From Camelimonas abortus (GTDB lineage Bacteria > Pseudomonadota > Alphaproteobacteria > Rhizobiales > Beijerinckiaceae), in the NCBI RefSeq assembly GCF_042647165.1, contig NZ_JBHRUV010000018.1: a stretch of DNA of 64,000 nt. The stretch is one strand, 5' to 3'. Positions 28,496 through 36,976 of this stretch are shown in pieces (the stretch's first letter is position 1; every line of letters begins with the position of its first letter). The position numbers and the translations under genes were made by a program. A model generated the notes under the pieces. It was not told the DNA's origin. It was given only the letters and a program-made list of their open reading frames with translations, and made no database searches.

Positions 28496-29179
28496 TCAGC
28501 AGACGTCGCCGCGGGCGAGTTCGGCGGCGCGGCGGATGGCGGCGATGTTGGCGGCGTAATGCTCCGGGCCGCCGCGGAAGGCGGCGGAGCCGGCCACCAG
28601 CACGTTGGCGCCGGCCGCGGCCAGCGGCCCGGCGGTCTCCGGACTGACGCCGCCGTCCACCTCAATGTGGATGGGGCGCCCGTCGACGAGCGCCTTCACC
28701 TGCGCCACCTTGTTCACCGCCTGCGGAATGAACGCCTGGCCGCCGAAGCCCGGGTTCACCGACATCACCATCACCATGTCGATGAGGTCGAGCACGTTTT
28801 CGATGGTGGACACCGGCGTCGCCGGGTTGATCACCACGCCGGCCTTCTTGCCCAGGGCGTTGATGGCCTGCAGCGACCGGTGCAGGTGGGGGCCGGCCTC
28901 CACATGCACGCTGATGCGGTCGGCGCCGGCCTTCGCGAAGGCCTCGAGATAGGGATCGACCGGCGCGATCATCAGGTGCACGTCGAACAGCCTGTCGCTG
29001 TACGGGCGCAGCGCCTTCATCACGTCCGGACCAAAGGAGATGTTCGGCACGAAGTGGCCGTCCATGACGTCCACGTGGATCCAGTCGGCGCCGGCGGCGT
29101 CGATGGCGCGGACTTCCTCGCCGAACCGGGCGAAGTCGGCCGAAAGGATGGAGGGGGCGATGATCAGCGGTGCTCGCAT
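28496..29179 (-). CDS. rpe: Ribulose-phosphate 3-epimerase
   Basis: 227-residue TIM barrel interconverting ribulose-5-phosphate and xylulose-5-phosphate. Seen are IAPSILSADFARFGEEV (with the catalytic-site Ser/Asp), WIHVDVMDGHFVPNISFGP (metal His, Asp), FDVHLMI (His), MSVNPGFGGQAFIP and IEVDGGVSPET (second catalytic Asp), GANVLVAGSAAF (phosphate loop). The ATG at 29179 opens MRAPLIIAPS; the longer frame upstream is not needed. Probably the first gene of an rpe-purB unit. Confidence 0.96.
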   Translation of the reverse strand: MRAPLIIAPSILSADFARFGEEVRAIDAAGADWIHVDVMDGHFVPNISFGPDVMKALRPYSDRLFDVHLMIAPVDPYLEAFAKAGADRISVHVEAGPHLHRSLQAINALGKKAGVVINPATPVSTIENVLDLIDMVMVMSVNPGFGGQAFIPQAVNKVAQVKALVDGRPIHIEVDGGVSPETAGPLAAAGANVLVAGSAAFRGGPEHYAANIAAIRRAAELARGDVC

Positions 29180-29783
29180 GTGCGCGCGCCTTCCTGAGGT
29201 TGCAAGACATCCGGAATTGCCGGCCGGGCGCGCGCGGGAATGCCGGACGCGCTGCGCCCCGCTTCCGGAAAACGGCGGGACGCGCCCAACGCCAGGGCGA
29301 TGCGTTCTGGGCCTGGAGCGACGTCGCGCCGCGACTCCGCTGAAGGCGGAAGTGGCTCTACCACTCCCCGCCGTGATCGACAATGTCGGGGCGCCGCCGC
29401 GGCGCCCGCCGGGGGCGGCCCGGAAGCGCCGGGGAGCGCGTCATGATCCGCGCCGCGGAGCAGCCGCCATGTCCCCGGACCGGGGGTGGCGGGCGGCCGC
29501 AGCCGGTGTAGCCGGGCGGGAGCGGCCGGCGCGGCGCGCGGCGAGGACGCGGGGCGGACGGGAGCGCCGGCGAACGGCGCCGGCGAAGGCCGTGAACGGT
29601 CCGGCGGACGGCGGCGCGGAACGGCGCGCCGCGGTCCCGGCGGAGGCGCGGCGACGCCGTCGCGCCTCCGCCATAATATGTCCGCGCCGGCAGGCGAATG
29701 AAAAACAGCGCGCGCCGCCTTTTCCGGCTCCGGGCCGGGCGCGGCGCCTGAACCACGCGGCCGCGGGCCGCCAGGGGGACGTC
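29180..29783. other. Divergent spacer upstream of rpe and the DadA-like gene
   Basis: No gene is supported. It contains a perfect 10-bp inverted repeat, CGGAGGCGCG at 29641-29650 and CGCGCCTCCG at 29661-29670, directly followed by CATAATAT. This could be an operator beside a -10 element for the downstream oxidase gene. Confidence 0.4.
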
Positions 29784-31088
29784 ATGACCACGCCACGCTC
29801 CGAAACGCAGACCGGTCCGGCCGCCGTCGCCGGCGCGGGCGGCGGGGCCGCCGACATTCTCGTGCTGGGCGCGGGAATCATCGGCGTGTGCGTGGCCGCC
29901 AGCCTCGCCATGCGCGGGCAGTCGGTGGTGATCGTCGACCGGCGCGGCCCCGGCGAGGAGACCTCCTACGGCAACGCCGGCCTGATCCAGCGCGAGGGCG
30001 TTTACCCCTACGGCTTTCCGCATGATTTCGGCGCGCTGCTGCGCTACGCCTTCAACCGCACCATCGACGCCTACTACCACCTGTCGGCGCTGCCCGCGCT
30101 GGCGCCGTTCCTTTACCGGTACTGGCGGCATTCCGCGGTCCGTTCCCATGACGCCATCGCCCGCCTCTACGAGCCGCTGATCCGCCGCTGCGTCGACGAG
30201 CACCGCGCCATGGCCGCCGCGGCCGGCGCCGGACACCTGCTGCGCCCGGGCGGCTGGCTCAAGGTGTTCCGCACCGCGCGCGAGCGCGACCTGCGCTTCG
30301 CCGAAGCCGCCCGCTGGAAGCGCGATTTCGGCGTCGGTTACCGCGAGCTGACGCCGGACGAGCTGGCCACGGCCGAGCCGTTCCTGACCCCCGGCCTCGC
30401 CGGGGCGCTGCACTGGACCGACCCGTGGACGGTGAACGATCCGCACGCCCTGTGCCTCGCCTACATGCAGCTGGCGATGAAGCACGGCGCGCGCTTCGTG
30501 CAGGCCAACGCCCTGTCGCTGGAGTCGCACGGCGCCGGCTGGCGGGTGCGCGCCGGAGCCGGCTGGGCGGAGGGGCGCGAGGCGGTGATCGCCCTCGGGC
30601 CCTGGTCCGGCGATCTGGCGGCGCGGCTGGGATACGACCTGCCGCTGGCGGTGAAGCGCGGCTACCACATGCATTTCGCCGCCGCCGGCGCGGCGCGGCT
30701 CAACCACCCGGTGCTGGACGTGGAGCGCGGCTATTTCCTCGCCCCCATGCGCCAGGGCGTCCGGCTCACCACCGGGGCTGAATTCGCCCTGCGCGACGCG
30801 CCGCGCACGCCGGTGCAGCTGATGCGCGCCGAGCCGGTGGCGCGGGAGTTCTTCCCCCTCGGCGAGCGGCTGGAGCCGCAGCCGTGGATGGGCGCGCGCC
30901 CGTGCACGCCGGACATGCTGCCGGTGATCGGCCCGGCGCCGCGCCATCACCGGCTGTGGTTCGCCTTCGGCCACGCCCATCACGGCCTGACCCTCGGCCC
31001 GGTGACCGGGCGGCTGGTGGCCGAGATGATCGCCGGCGAGACGCCCTTCGTCGATCCGGCGCCGTTCGCCGCCTCGCGTTTCCGCTGA
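29784..31088 (+). CDS. FAD-dependent amino-acid oxidase/dehydrogenase (DadA-like)
   Basis: 434 residues of the DAO family. The dinucleotide fold is ILVLGAGIIGVCVAASLAMR, followed by DRRGPGEETSYGNAGLIQRE, a glycine-rich segment typical of D-amino-acid dehydrogenase DadA. The FAD-binding C-terminus is FAFGHAHHGLTLGPVTGRLV. The catalytic region has KRGYHMHF and GYFLAPMRQGVRLTTGAEF. It probably oxidises a D-amino acid or N-methyl compound and passes electrons to the respiratory chain; the substrate is not determined. GGGGGAC precedes the ATG at 29784. Confidence 0.87.
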   Translation: MTTPRSETQTGPAAVAGAGGGAADILVLGAGIIGVCVAASLAMRGQSVVIVDRRGPGEETSYGNAGLIQREGVYPYGFPHDFGALLRYAFNRTIDAYYHLSALPALAPFLYRYWRHSAVRSHDAIARLYEPLIRRCVDEHRAMAAAAGAGHLLRPGGWLKVFRTARERDLRFAEAARWKRDFGVGYRELTPDELATAEPFLTPGLAGALHWTDPWTVNDPHALCLAYMQLAMKHGARFVQANALSLESHGAGWRVRAGAGWAEGREAVIALGPWSGDLAARLGYDLPLAVKRGYHMHFAAAGAARLNHPVLDVERGYFLAPMRQGVRLTTGAEFALRDAPRTPVQLMRAEPVAREFFPLGERLEPQPWMGARPCTPDMLPVIGPAPRHHRLWFAFGHAHHGLTLGPVTGRLVAEMIAGETPFVDPAPFAASRFR

Positions 31089-31095
31089 CGGGCCC

Positions 31096-32088
31096 TCAGC
31101 GGCCGAAGCGGTCGCGCCACGAAGGCGCCGCCCCAGGGAAGGGCAGGGCCTCGGCGTGATAGACGCCCCGGGCCACGGCGCGGGCCATGACGTCGGCGGC
31201 GGCGACGCACAGTTCGGTCAGCGCCGCCACCGGATCGCCCAGCGGGCGCCGGCCGGTGGCGGCGCTGAAGACGATGTCGCCGTCCAGCGGCGTGTGCGCC
31301 GGGCGGATGGCGCGCGCGAAGCCGTCATGGGCGGAAAACGCCACGCGCTTCGCCTGGGCCTTGTCCAGCGCGGCGTCGGTGGCGACGACGGCGATGGTGG
31401 TGTTGGCCCCGGCGGCCACGCCCTTCAGCGGCGTCGTCAGCCGGGCGGCGCCGACGTCCGCCGGCCAGCCGAGGCCGCCGAACTCGCCGTCGCGCTCGAA
31501 CGGGGCGGCCCAGAAATGCGGCCCGCCGTTCACCAGCGCCGAGCCCACGGCGTTGACCACGACGATCGCGCCCACGGTGTGGCCGCTGGCGGTGACGGCG
31601 CTGGCCGAGCCGAGGCCGCCCTTGACCTCGGCGGTGGTCGCGCCCAGCCCGGCGCCGTGGCTGCCGAGGCGGAAGGTCACGTCCGCCGCGGCCACCGCGG
31701 CGCGGCCCAGATCGCGGTAGGGCGGGGCGTCGCCCCAGGCCTTGTCGCCGCCGTTCAGGAGGTCGAAGCAGATGGCCTGGGGCACGATCGGGATGCGCGC
31801 CGCCCCCACCTGGAAGCCGCGCCCGCGCGCCGCCAGCTCGGTCATGGCGCCGTCCGCCGCGGCGAGGCCGAAGGCGGAGCCGCCGGAGAGCAGGATGGCG
31901 TCCACCTGCTGCACGGTCATCTCGGGCGAGAGCAGGTCGGTCTCCCGCGCGCCGGGGCCGCCGCCGAGCGCCGCGACGGAGGCCGTGGCCGGGGCGTCGA
32001 ACACCACGGCGGTCACGCCGGTGGCGGCGCGCCGGTCGCTGGCGTTGCCGACCTTCACGCCGGCGACGTCGGTGATGAGGTTGCGCAT
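31096..32088 (-). CDS. P1-family self-cleaving hydrolase (DmpA/NylC-like)
   Basis: 330 residues. P1-family N-terminal-nucleophile hydrolases mature by cleaving themselves. The segment GANTTIAVVATDAALDKAQA matches the NylC-type cleavage region, giving a likely cut between Asn229 and Thr230 that frees the catalytic Thr. Other family motifs are ITDVAGVKVGNA at the N-terminus, LLSGGSAFGLAAADGAM, GLGATTAEVKGGLGSAS and VVVNAVGSALV. Substrates of homologues include D-aminopeptides, beta-aminopeptides and nylon oligomers; which applies here is unknown. GGAGA precedes the ATG. It is convergent with the DadA-like gene, seven bases apart. Confidence 0.9.
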   Translation of the reverse strand: MRNLITDVAGVKVGNASDRRAATGVTAVVFDAPATASVAALGGGPGARETDLLSPEMTVQQVDAILLSGGSAFGLAAADGAMTELAARGRGFQVGAARIPIVPQAICFDLLNGGDKAWGDAPPYRDLGRAAVAAADVTFRLGSHGAGLGATTAEVKGGLGSASAVTASGHTVGAIVVVNAVGSALVNGGPHFWAAPFERDGEFGGLGWPADVGAARLTTPLKGVAAGANTTIAVVATDAALDKAQAKRVAFSAHDGFARAIRPAHTPLDGDIVFSAATGRRPLGDPVAALTELCVAAADVMARAVARGVYHAEALPFPGAAPSWRDRFGR

Positions 32089-32228
32089 CGTTGGGTCTCC
32101 CTGCGGCGTCGTCGCCCGTGGGGCGCGCCTGCGGCGGCGCGATTGACCGGCGCGCCGGAGCATATGATCCTGGCCGCCGGCGGGGCGCGTCGCGACGGCC
32201 TGCAGGCGGCGGGGAAGGATGGAGCATA

Positions 32229-32939
32229 ATGGCGGCGAGCGGGCTTATGAACAGTCTTGCGGGCGGTTTCGCCGCCTTCCTCCAGCCGGGAATCTTCCTG
32301 ATGGCGGCGCCGCACCTGGCGCTGCTGGCGGCGGAGGCCTGCGAGGCGCCGCCGCCCTGGCGGCCGCGGCGGGCGGCGCGGCGGGCGCTGCTGCTGTCAG
32401 CGGCCTTCGCGCTCGGCTTCGCCCTGGCGCTGGCGGTGGTGGCGGCGGGGTTCGCCGCGGCGACGCCGCTGGCCGGAGCGGCGGAGCTGCCGCGCCAGCT
32501 GGGAGCGCTCGCCATCGTGCTCACCGGCCTGTCGCTGCTGGCCTCCTTTTGCCGGCCGGGACCGGCGTGGATGCGCCTGCCGCGGCCCGCCGGCCTGTGG
32601 GCCGGCTGGCTGGCAGGCGTGGCCTGCGGCCTCAACTGGCCGCCCGCCGCCGGCCCGGCCCTGCAGGCCATTCTCGTCAGTCTCGGCGCCGGCTCCGCCG
32701 GCGGCGTGGTCCAGCTGGCGCTCTACGCGCTGGCGGCGTCGCTCTGGTTTCTGGCCGCGGCCGTGGTCATCTGGCTGCTGGCGGCGGCGTTCCGGGCGCT
32801 GGACGTCCGCCCCGTGGGGCCGGGCGTGTTCGCCTCCGCCGCGCTGACGCTCTGCGGCCTGCTGATGCTCACCGGCGCATGGCGCCACGGCGTGCTGGCG
32901 CTGCTGCACTGGCGCCCGGCGCTGGGCGGCGCCGGCTGA
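32229..32939 (+). CDS. CcdA/DsbD-like membrane protein lacking the redox cysteines
   Basis: 236 residues, about six helices, of the CcdA/DsbD transmembrane fold. In working CcdA the first and fourth helices carry SPC.LP and W.PC.GP. Here the same places read AFLQPGIFLMAAPHL and GLNWPPAAGPALQAIL: both cysteines are replaced, by Gly and Ala. The Pro and Gly scaffolds are retained, so the fold may persist without thiol transfer. Other cysteines (AEACEA, LASFC, GVACG, TLCG) are not at the catalytic positions. GGATGGAG precedes the ATG. Function unknown. Confidence 0.65.
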   Translation: MAASGLMNSLAGGFAAFLQPGIFLMAAPHLALLAAEACEAPPPWRPRRAARRALLLSAAFALGFALALAVVAAGFAAATPLAGAAELPRQLGALAIVLTGLSLLASFCRPGPAWMRLPRPAGLWAGWLAGVACGLNWPPAAGPALQAILVSLGAGSAGGVVQLALYALAASLWFLAAAVVIWLLAAAFRALDVRPVGPGVFASAALTLCGLLMLTGAWRHGVLALLHWRPALGGAG

Positions 32940-32964
32940 CGCGCCGCCGCCCGCGGACCGCCGG

Positions 32965-33768
32965 TCAGTCCGTTCCCAGCAGGAACTCCGCCACCGCCTC
33001 GGTGAACGGCCCGGCCTGCTCCACATTGGAGAGATGGGCGGCGTCGAGGGTCAGCAGCCTGGCGTTGGCCAGCTGGCTGGCGATGAACTGCGCCTGCTCC
33101 GGCGTCGTGCCGGCGTCATGGGCGCCGGCGATGACCAGGGTGGGCGGCGTCGCGCCGGCGATCGCCTGCCGCAGGTCCATGCCGCGCAGCGCCATGGCGC
33201 AGGCGGCGTAGCCTTCCGGGCTGGTGCGCAGCACCAGGCGGCGCACCGTCTCCACCCGGTCCGGATGGGCGGCGGCGAAGGCCGGGGTGAACCAGCGCGC
33301 CATGACGCCGTCGATGAGCCCGGCCATGCCTTCCGACTTCAGGACGGCCAGCCGCTCCGTCCATGCTTCGGCCGGGCCGGTGGTGGCGGCGGTGTTGCTC
33401 AGAACCACGCGGTCCAGCCGGTGCGGCGCGTTGGCCAGCAGCCACTGCCCGGCCATGCCGCCCATGGAAAGGCCGCACCAGTGGACGCGCGCAAGGCCGA
33501 GCGCGTCCATGACGTCGAGCGCGTCCTGGCCGAGGGCGCCGACGCCCTCGCGTCCGGCCTCGCCGGCGGCGTCGGCCGGAACCGGGGTGTCGCCGTGGCC
33601 GCGGGCGTCATAGCGGATGACGCGGAAGCGGCGCGCCAGCCGCGCCACCTGCGGCGTCCACACCTCCAGCGAGGCGCCCAGCGGATGCGCCATCAGCAGC
33701 GGGGGCGCGTCCCCGGGCCCGTCGATGACGACATTGAAGCGGTGTCGGCGGGTTTCGATCAGCGGCAT
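32965..33768 (-). CDS. pcaD: 3-oxoadipate enol-lactonase-like hydrolase (PcaD-like)
   Basis: 267-residue alpha/beta hydrolase. The nucleophile serine lies in VHWCGLSMGGMAGQWLLANA, a motif close to PcaD; RYDARGHGDTPVP and VIAGAHDAGTTPEQAQFIAS provide the oxyanion and acid regions, and LDAAHLSNVEQAGPFTEAV ends with the catalytic His, again very PcaD-like. PcaD hydrolyses 3-oxoadipate enol-lactone in the beta-ketoadipate pathway. No other pca genes are in the window, so the specific assignment rests on sequence alone. Confidence 0.82.
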   Translation of the reverse strand: MPLIETRRHRFNVVIDGPGDAPPLLMAHPLGASLEVWTPQVARLARRFRVIRYDARGHGDTPVPADAAGEAGREGVGALGQDALDVMDALGLARVHWCGLSMGGMAGQWLLANAPHRLDRVVLSNTAATTGPAEAWTERLAVLKSEGMAGLIDGVMARWFTPAFAAAHPDRVETVRRLVLRTSPEGYAACAMALRGMDLRQAIAGATPPTLVIAGAHDAGTTPEQAQFIASQLANARLLTLDAAHLSNVEQAGPFTEAVAEFLLGTD

Positions 33769-34186
33769 CTGGACGTTTCCCGAAATGACGTGGCGTTGCG
33801 CCGGCGCGCGGGCGCGGGTTTTTGGCAGGAGCGCGGGCCCCTGCGCCAGCGTCTGTGGCTCACCGTTTCATCAGGCGCCTTCAAAACGGAACATGTTGCG
33901 TTCACGATTCTGTGAGTACGCGCCAGTCTTATTTCAGTCCCCGTTCCGGCGCCGGTCAACCACACATATGATGGAACAGCGAGGGTTTTTGCCGGCGCCT
34001 GCGCCGCGCGGCGAGGGGAATTGGGAGGACGCATCGTTGGAGCGGCGGATTAGCCGCCGTATGGGCGCGCCGTAATGTGAAATGAACGCAATTACGGCGC
34101 TGTTTGACCACCTTTCTCATATTTGATCAGTTAACTGTGGCAATCTCCTGAAGGCCCCGGTTCCGGTGTGATATGGATCGTGCGTA
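33769..34186. other. Divergent spacer with inverted repeat
   Basis: No gene is supported. A perfect 10-bp inverted repeat (GCGCCGTAAT at 34067-34076, ATTACGGCGC at 34091-34100, 14-base spacer) lies about 90 bases before the first GGDEF-like gene. AT content rises after it, including TTGACC at 34104, which suggests a control region. Confidence 0.45.
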
Positions 34187-35365
34187 ATGCTGGATATGCC
34201 CACGATCATCATTGCGACCTACTGCACCGCGATCGTGCAGGGCTGTCTGCTGCTGTTTTTCTGGCTTGGCGACCGCGCCCGCCCGGCGCTCGGGCTGGGC
34301 GGAGGCGCGTTCGTGGCCTTCGGCGGCGGCTTCGCCCTGCTGGGGGCCGGGTCCACGCTCGGGCTTGAGGCGTCGGCGGGGCTTGGCGGGGGGCTGGTGG
34401 CGCTCTCCGGGTCGCTGTTCGTGGCCGCGGCGCGGCGCATCGGCGGCCGGCACGCGCCCCTCGGCCTCATCGCGGCGCCGCCGGTGCTGTGGGCGGCGGC
34501 CTGCGCCTGGCGGCCGTTCGTCGGCGACGCCGCCCTGGTCGCCTGCGCGCTCTCCGCGTACATGTCGGCGTGCTTCCTGCTGTGCGCGGTGGAATGCTGG
34601 CGCTGGAGCAGCCAGATGGACGGGCCGCGCCGGCCGCTGGCCGCCGCCGCCCTGGCCTTCAGCCTGCTGTTCGCCCTGCGCGCGGTCTACAACGCAGCCC
34701 TGCCGTTCCCCCTCGGCTCCGGCGACACGGACGCCGCGGTCTGGCACGCGCTGGCGGCGCTGGTGGTGTTCGCCCTGCTGTCCATGGTGGCCTTTCTCGC
34801 GGTGAGCACCAGCCACGGCCAGCGCGACCCCGCGCGCGAATCACCGGCCATCGTCGACGCCGAGACCGGCGCGCTGCGGCGCGGGGCCTTCCTGATCCAG
34901 GGCGCGCGAATCGTCGCCCGCCATCATGATGAAGGCCGCCAGGCCTGTCTGGCGCTGGTGTCGCTGGCGACGTCCGGCGGCCGGGAGAAGGGGGAGGCCT
35001 TGCGCCTGTTCGCCCGCGTCGCCGGCGGCGTGCTCAAGCCCACCGACCTGTTCGCCCGCATGGGCGACGCCACCTTCGCGCTGCTGGTCAGCGACGTGGC
35101 CTCGGGCGAGGGCGAGGACATCGCCGGCGAGCTGTGCGCGCGCTTCGTCCGCGCCGCCTCCGCAGCCGGCCTCGACGCGCTGGCGCGGGCGGGAATCGTC
35201 AGCTCCACCCAGGCGGGCGGCGACCTGCGCGCCATGATCGTCGCCGCCGAACAGGCCCTGCAGCATGCACGTTTTGCAGGCGCTCCGATCGTGCGCTACC
35301 ATCCCGGCCTGGCGGCGCGGGACAGCGGAGCCGTTGAAAACCTTGGGATCCGGCAGACGGCGTGA
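34187..35365 (+). CDS. Membrane protein with degenerate GGDEF-like domain, copy 1
   Basis: 392 residues. The N-terminal 210 residues form about six hydrophobic helices; the C-terminal 170 residues resemble a diguanylate cyclase fold. The signature site reads FARMGDATFALLVSD where a working enzyme has R-GGDEF-F, so the second Gly and the Glu are lost, and the inhibitory RxxD position reads KPTD. It is therefore unlikely to make cyclic di-GMP; it might bind a nucleotide or serve as a membrane sensor. The next gene (35661) has the same length and layout, and the two probably arose from an old duplication. The ribosome-binding site is weak. Confidence 0.7.
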   Translation: MLDMPTIIIATYCTAIVQGCLLLFFWLGDRARPALGLGGGAFVAFGGGFALLGAGSTLGLEASAGLGGGLVALSGSLFVAAARRIGGRHAPLGLIAAPPVLWAAACAWRPFVGDAALVACALSAYMSACFLLCAVECWRWSSQMDGPRRPLAAAALAFSLLFALRAVYNAALPFPLGSGDTDAAVWHALAALVVFALLSMVAFLAVSTSHGQRDPARESPAIVDAETGALRRGAFLIQGARIVARHHDEGRQACLALVSLATSGGREKGEALRLFARVAGGVLKPTDLFARMGDATFALLVSDVASGEGEDIAGELCARFVRAASAAGLDALARAGIVSSTQAGGDLRAMIVAAEQALQHARFAGAPIVRYHPGLAARDSGAVENLGIRQTA

Positions 35366-35431
35366 TCCCCGCCTGGAAAACGGCGGCGGCAGGGTCGGCC
35401 GTTTTGTTGCAAATGTGCGCCGGCGCAACTA

Positions 35432-35460
35432 TTGACATGCGCCGTATTTTCACGGATATA
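35432..35460 (+). promoter_or_regulatory. Promoter of the second GGDEF-like gene
   Basis: TTGACA at 35432-35437, 17-base spacer, GATATA at 35455-35460. The leader to the start codon would be about 195 bases and contains a run of nine C at 35487-35495. Confidence 0.6.
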
Positions 35461-35660
35461 GCCGACGGGCTGAATGTACCCACCCTCCCCCCCCCAGGTA
35501 GGCCATTCGAGACGCCGCTTTTCTCCCCGGCAGGACGTCGCGCCGCGAGGCGACGGCGCAAGGTTTTGGGGAATGGCGGCGTTTATGCGTAAGCTGGCGT
35601 TGTCATTCACCTTGCAGGCGATGGCCGGGGCGCCACCGTCCTCGAAATCTCGGTGCAGGC

Positions 35661-36839
35661 ATGCAGGTCAATGTCGAAATGCTCCTCCTGTCAGGAGGTC
35701 TCGTCAGCGCGGCGCAGGGCGCGGTGCTGCTGTACTTCTGGCGGAAGAAACCGGCGGCCTCGTATCTGGCGTGGTGGGCGGCCTCGTTCCTCGTCGGCGG
35801 CGTGCTGCGCATTCTGGTCGAACTGCTGCCGTACTCGTTCGATGAGCGGAACTTCCTCGGCATCCTGGTGATCATGCTCGCCTACGGCATGTCTTGGCAG
35901 GGGGTGCGCACCTTCGGCGGCCGGCCGGTGGTGCTGCCCATGGTGTTCCTGCCGCCGGCGTGCTGGATCGTGATCGGCTTCTCCGGCCTGTTCGACAACG
36001 GCTCGGTGGCGCAGCTGCGGGCGGTGTGCTTCCTCTACGCGTTCACCTGGGCGGTCTCGGCCTTTGAGTTCGTCCGCGCCCGCGGCGTCTCCCTGCCGGC
36101 CCGCATGCCGATGATCCTGCTGTGCGCCGCCACCGCCCTGGCCTATGTGGCGCGCATCTTCATCACGCCCTACGCGCCCTATCCGATCGGCGCGGCGCCG
36201 AGCGCGGACTGGGCCTACTCGTCGCTGTTCTTCATCTCCATCATCACCACCATCGCCTTCGGCACCTTCGCCCTGGCGCTGGCCCGCGAGCACGCCAGCG
36301 CCGCCGAGCGCAAGCGCCGCGAGGCGGTGGACCGCCATCACATCCGGTCGCGCAGCACCTTCTTCGCCAACGTGCGCCTGCTGCTGCGCCGCCACCGCGC
36401 CCGCAACGAGCCTGTGGCAATGGCCTTCATCCACGTCGACATGGGCCGCTCCGGCGCCCCGGACGCCGTGGCCTTCGAGAAGGTGCTGCGCCGCTTCGAG
36501 GGCAGCGTGAAGGCGGTGGACCAGTTCAGCATCGTCGGCCGCGCCGAGCTGGCGGCCGTGCTGTGCCGCCGCACCGCCGCCGACGCGCTCGACCATTTCC
36601 AGGGCGTGGTCGCCGGCCTTGATGGCGTCTGCCGCGAGCAGGGCTGGAAGATCAGCATCGGCGTCGCCTCCACCGAGCAGGTCGGCCACGACGTCAACGC
36701 CCTGATCGACGCCGCCTGGGGGGCGCTGGCCGCCGCCCGCAGCCGCGACGACCGCGTCGCCATCTACCGGCCCGGCATGAGCCGCCGCATGGCCGAGGCG
36801 CCGGTTAACAATGTGGTGAGCCTCGCCGCCACCCGCTGA
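35661..36839 (+). CDS. Membrane protein with degenerate GGDEF-like domain, copy 2
   Basis: 392 residues with about six helices (to near residue 215), then a linker (LAREHASAAERKRREAVDRH) and a cyclase-like domain starting RSTFFANVRLLLRRHR. The metal site reads MAFIHVDMGRSGAPDAVAFE and the signature region reads FSIVGRAELAAVL in place of GGDEF, so catalysis is not expected. The KISIGVASTEQ strand near the C-terminus is a typical GGDEF-domain feature and supports the fold. It has its own promoter at 35432 and a probable terminator. Homologue of the preceding gene. Confidence 0.7.
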   Translation: MQVNVEMLLLSGGLVSAAQGAVLLYFWRKKPAASYLAWWAASFLVGGVLRILVELLPYSFDERNFLGILVIMLAYGMSWQGVRTFGGRPVVLPMVFLPPACWIVIGFSGLFDNGSVAQLRAVCFLYAFTWAVSAFEFVRARGVSLPARMPMILLCAATALAYVARIFITPYAPYPIGAAPSADWAYSSLFFISIITTIAFGTFALALAREHASAAERKRREAVDRHHIRSRSTFFANVRLLLRRHRARNEPVAMAFIHVDMGRSGAPDAVAFEKVLRRFEGSVKAVDQFSIVGRAELAAVLCRRTAADALDHFQGVVAGLDGVCREQGWKISIGVASTEQVGHDVNALIDAAWGALAAARSRDDRVAIYRPGMSRRMAEAPVNNVVSLAATR

Positions 36840-36863
36840 TCCGGGCGACCGGGGCTGCTTTCA

Positions 36864-36903
36864 GGCGCGTCGCGCGGGGTCCGCGCGGCGCGTCTTGCTT
36901 TTT
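36864..36903 (+). terminator. Probable terminator after the second GGDEF-like gene
   Basis: A long, slightly imperfect GC-rich stem (arms GCGCGTCGCGCGG and CCGCGCGGCGCG) ends in TCTTGCTTTTT. It lies about 25 bases after the stop. Confidence 0.6.
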
Positions 36904-36976
36904 CGGGACGGCGCGGCCGCGCGCCGGCGCCGCCAGCCGGATGGGGGGAGAGCCGGCGCGGGAAGGGCGCCGCGCC

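Noticed and set aside
35362..35592. Small protein between the two GGDEF-like genes
   Set aside because: It crosses the promoter and the poly-C tract, has no ribosome-binding site and no motif.
34187..36839. Active diguanylate cyclases
   Set aside because: Neither protein keeps the GGDEF catalytic signature.
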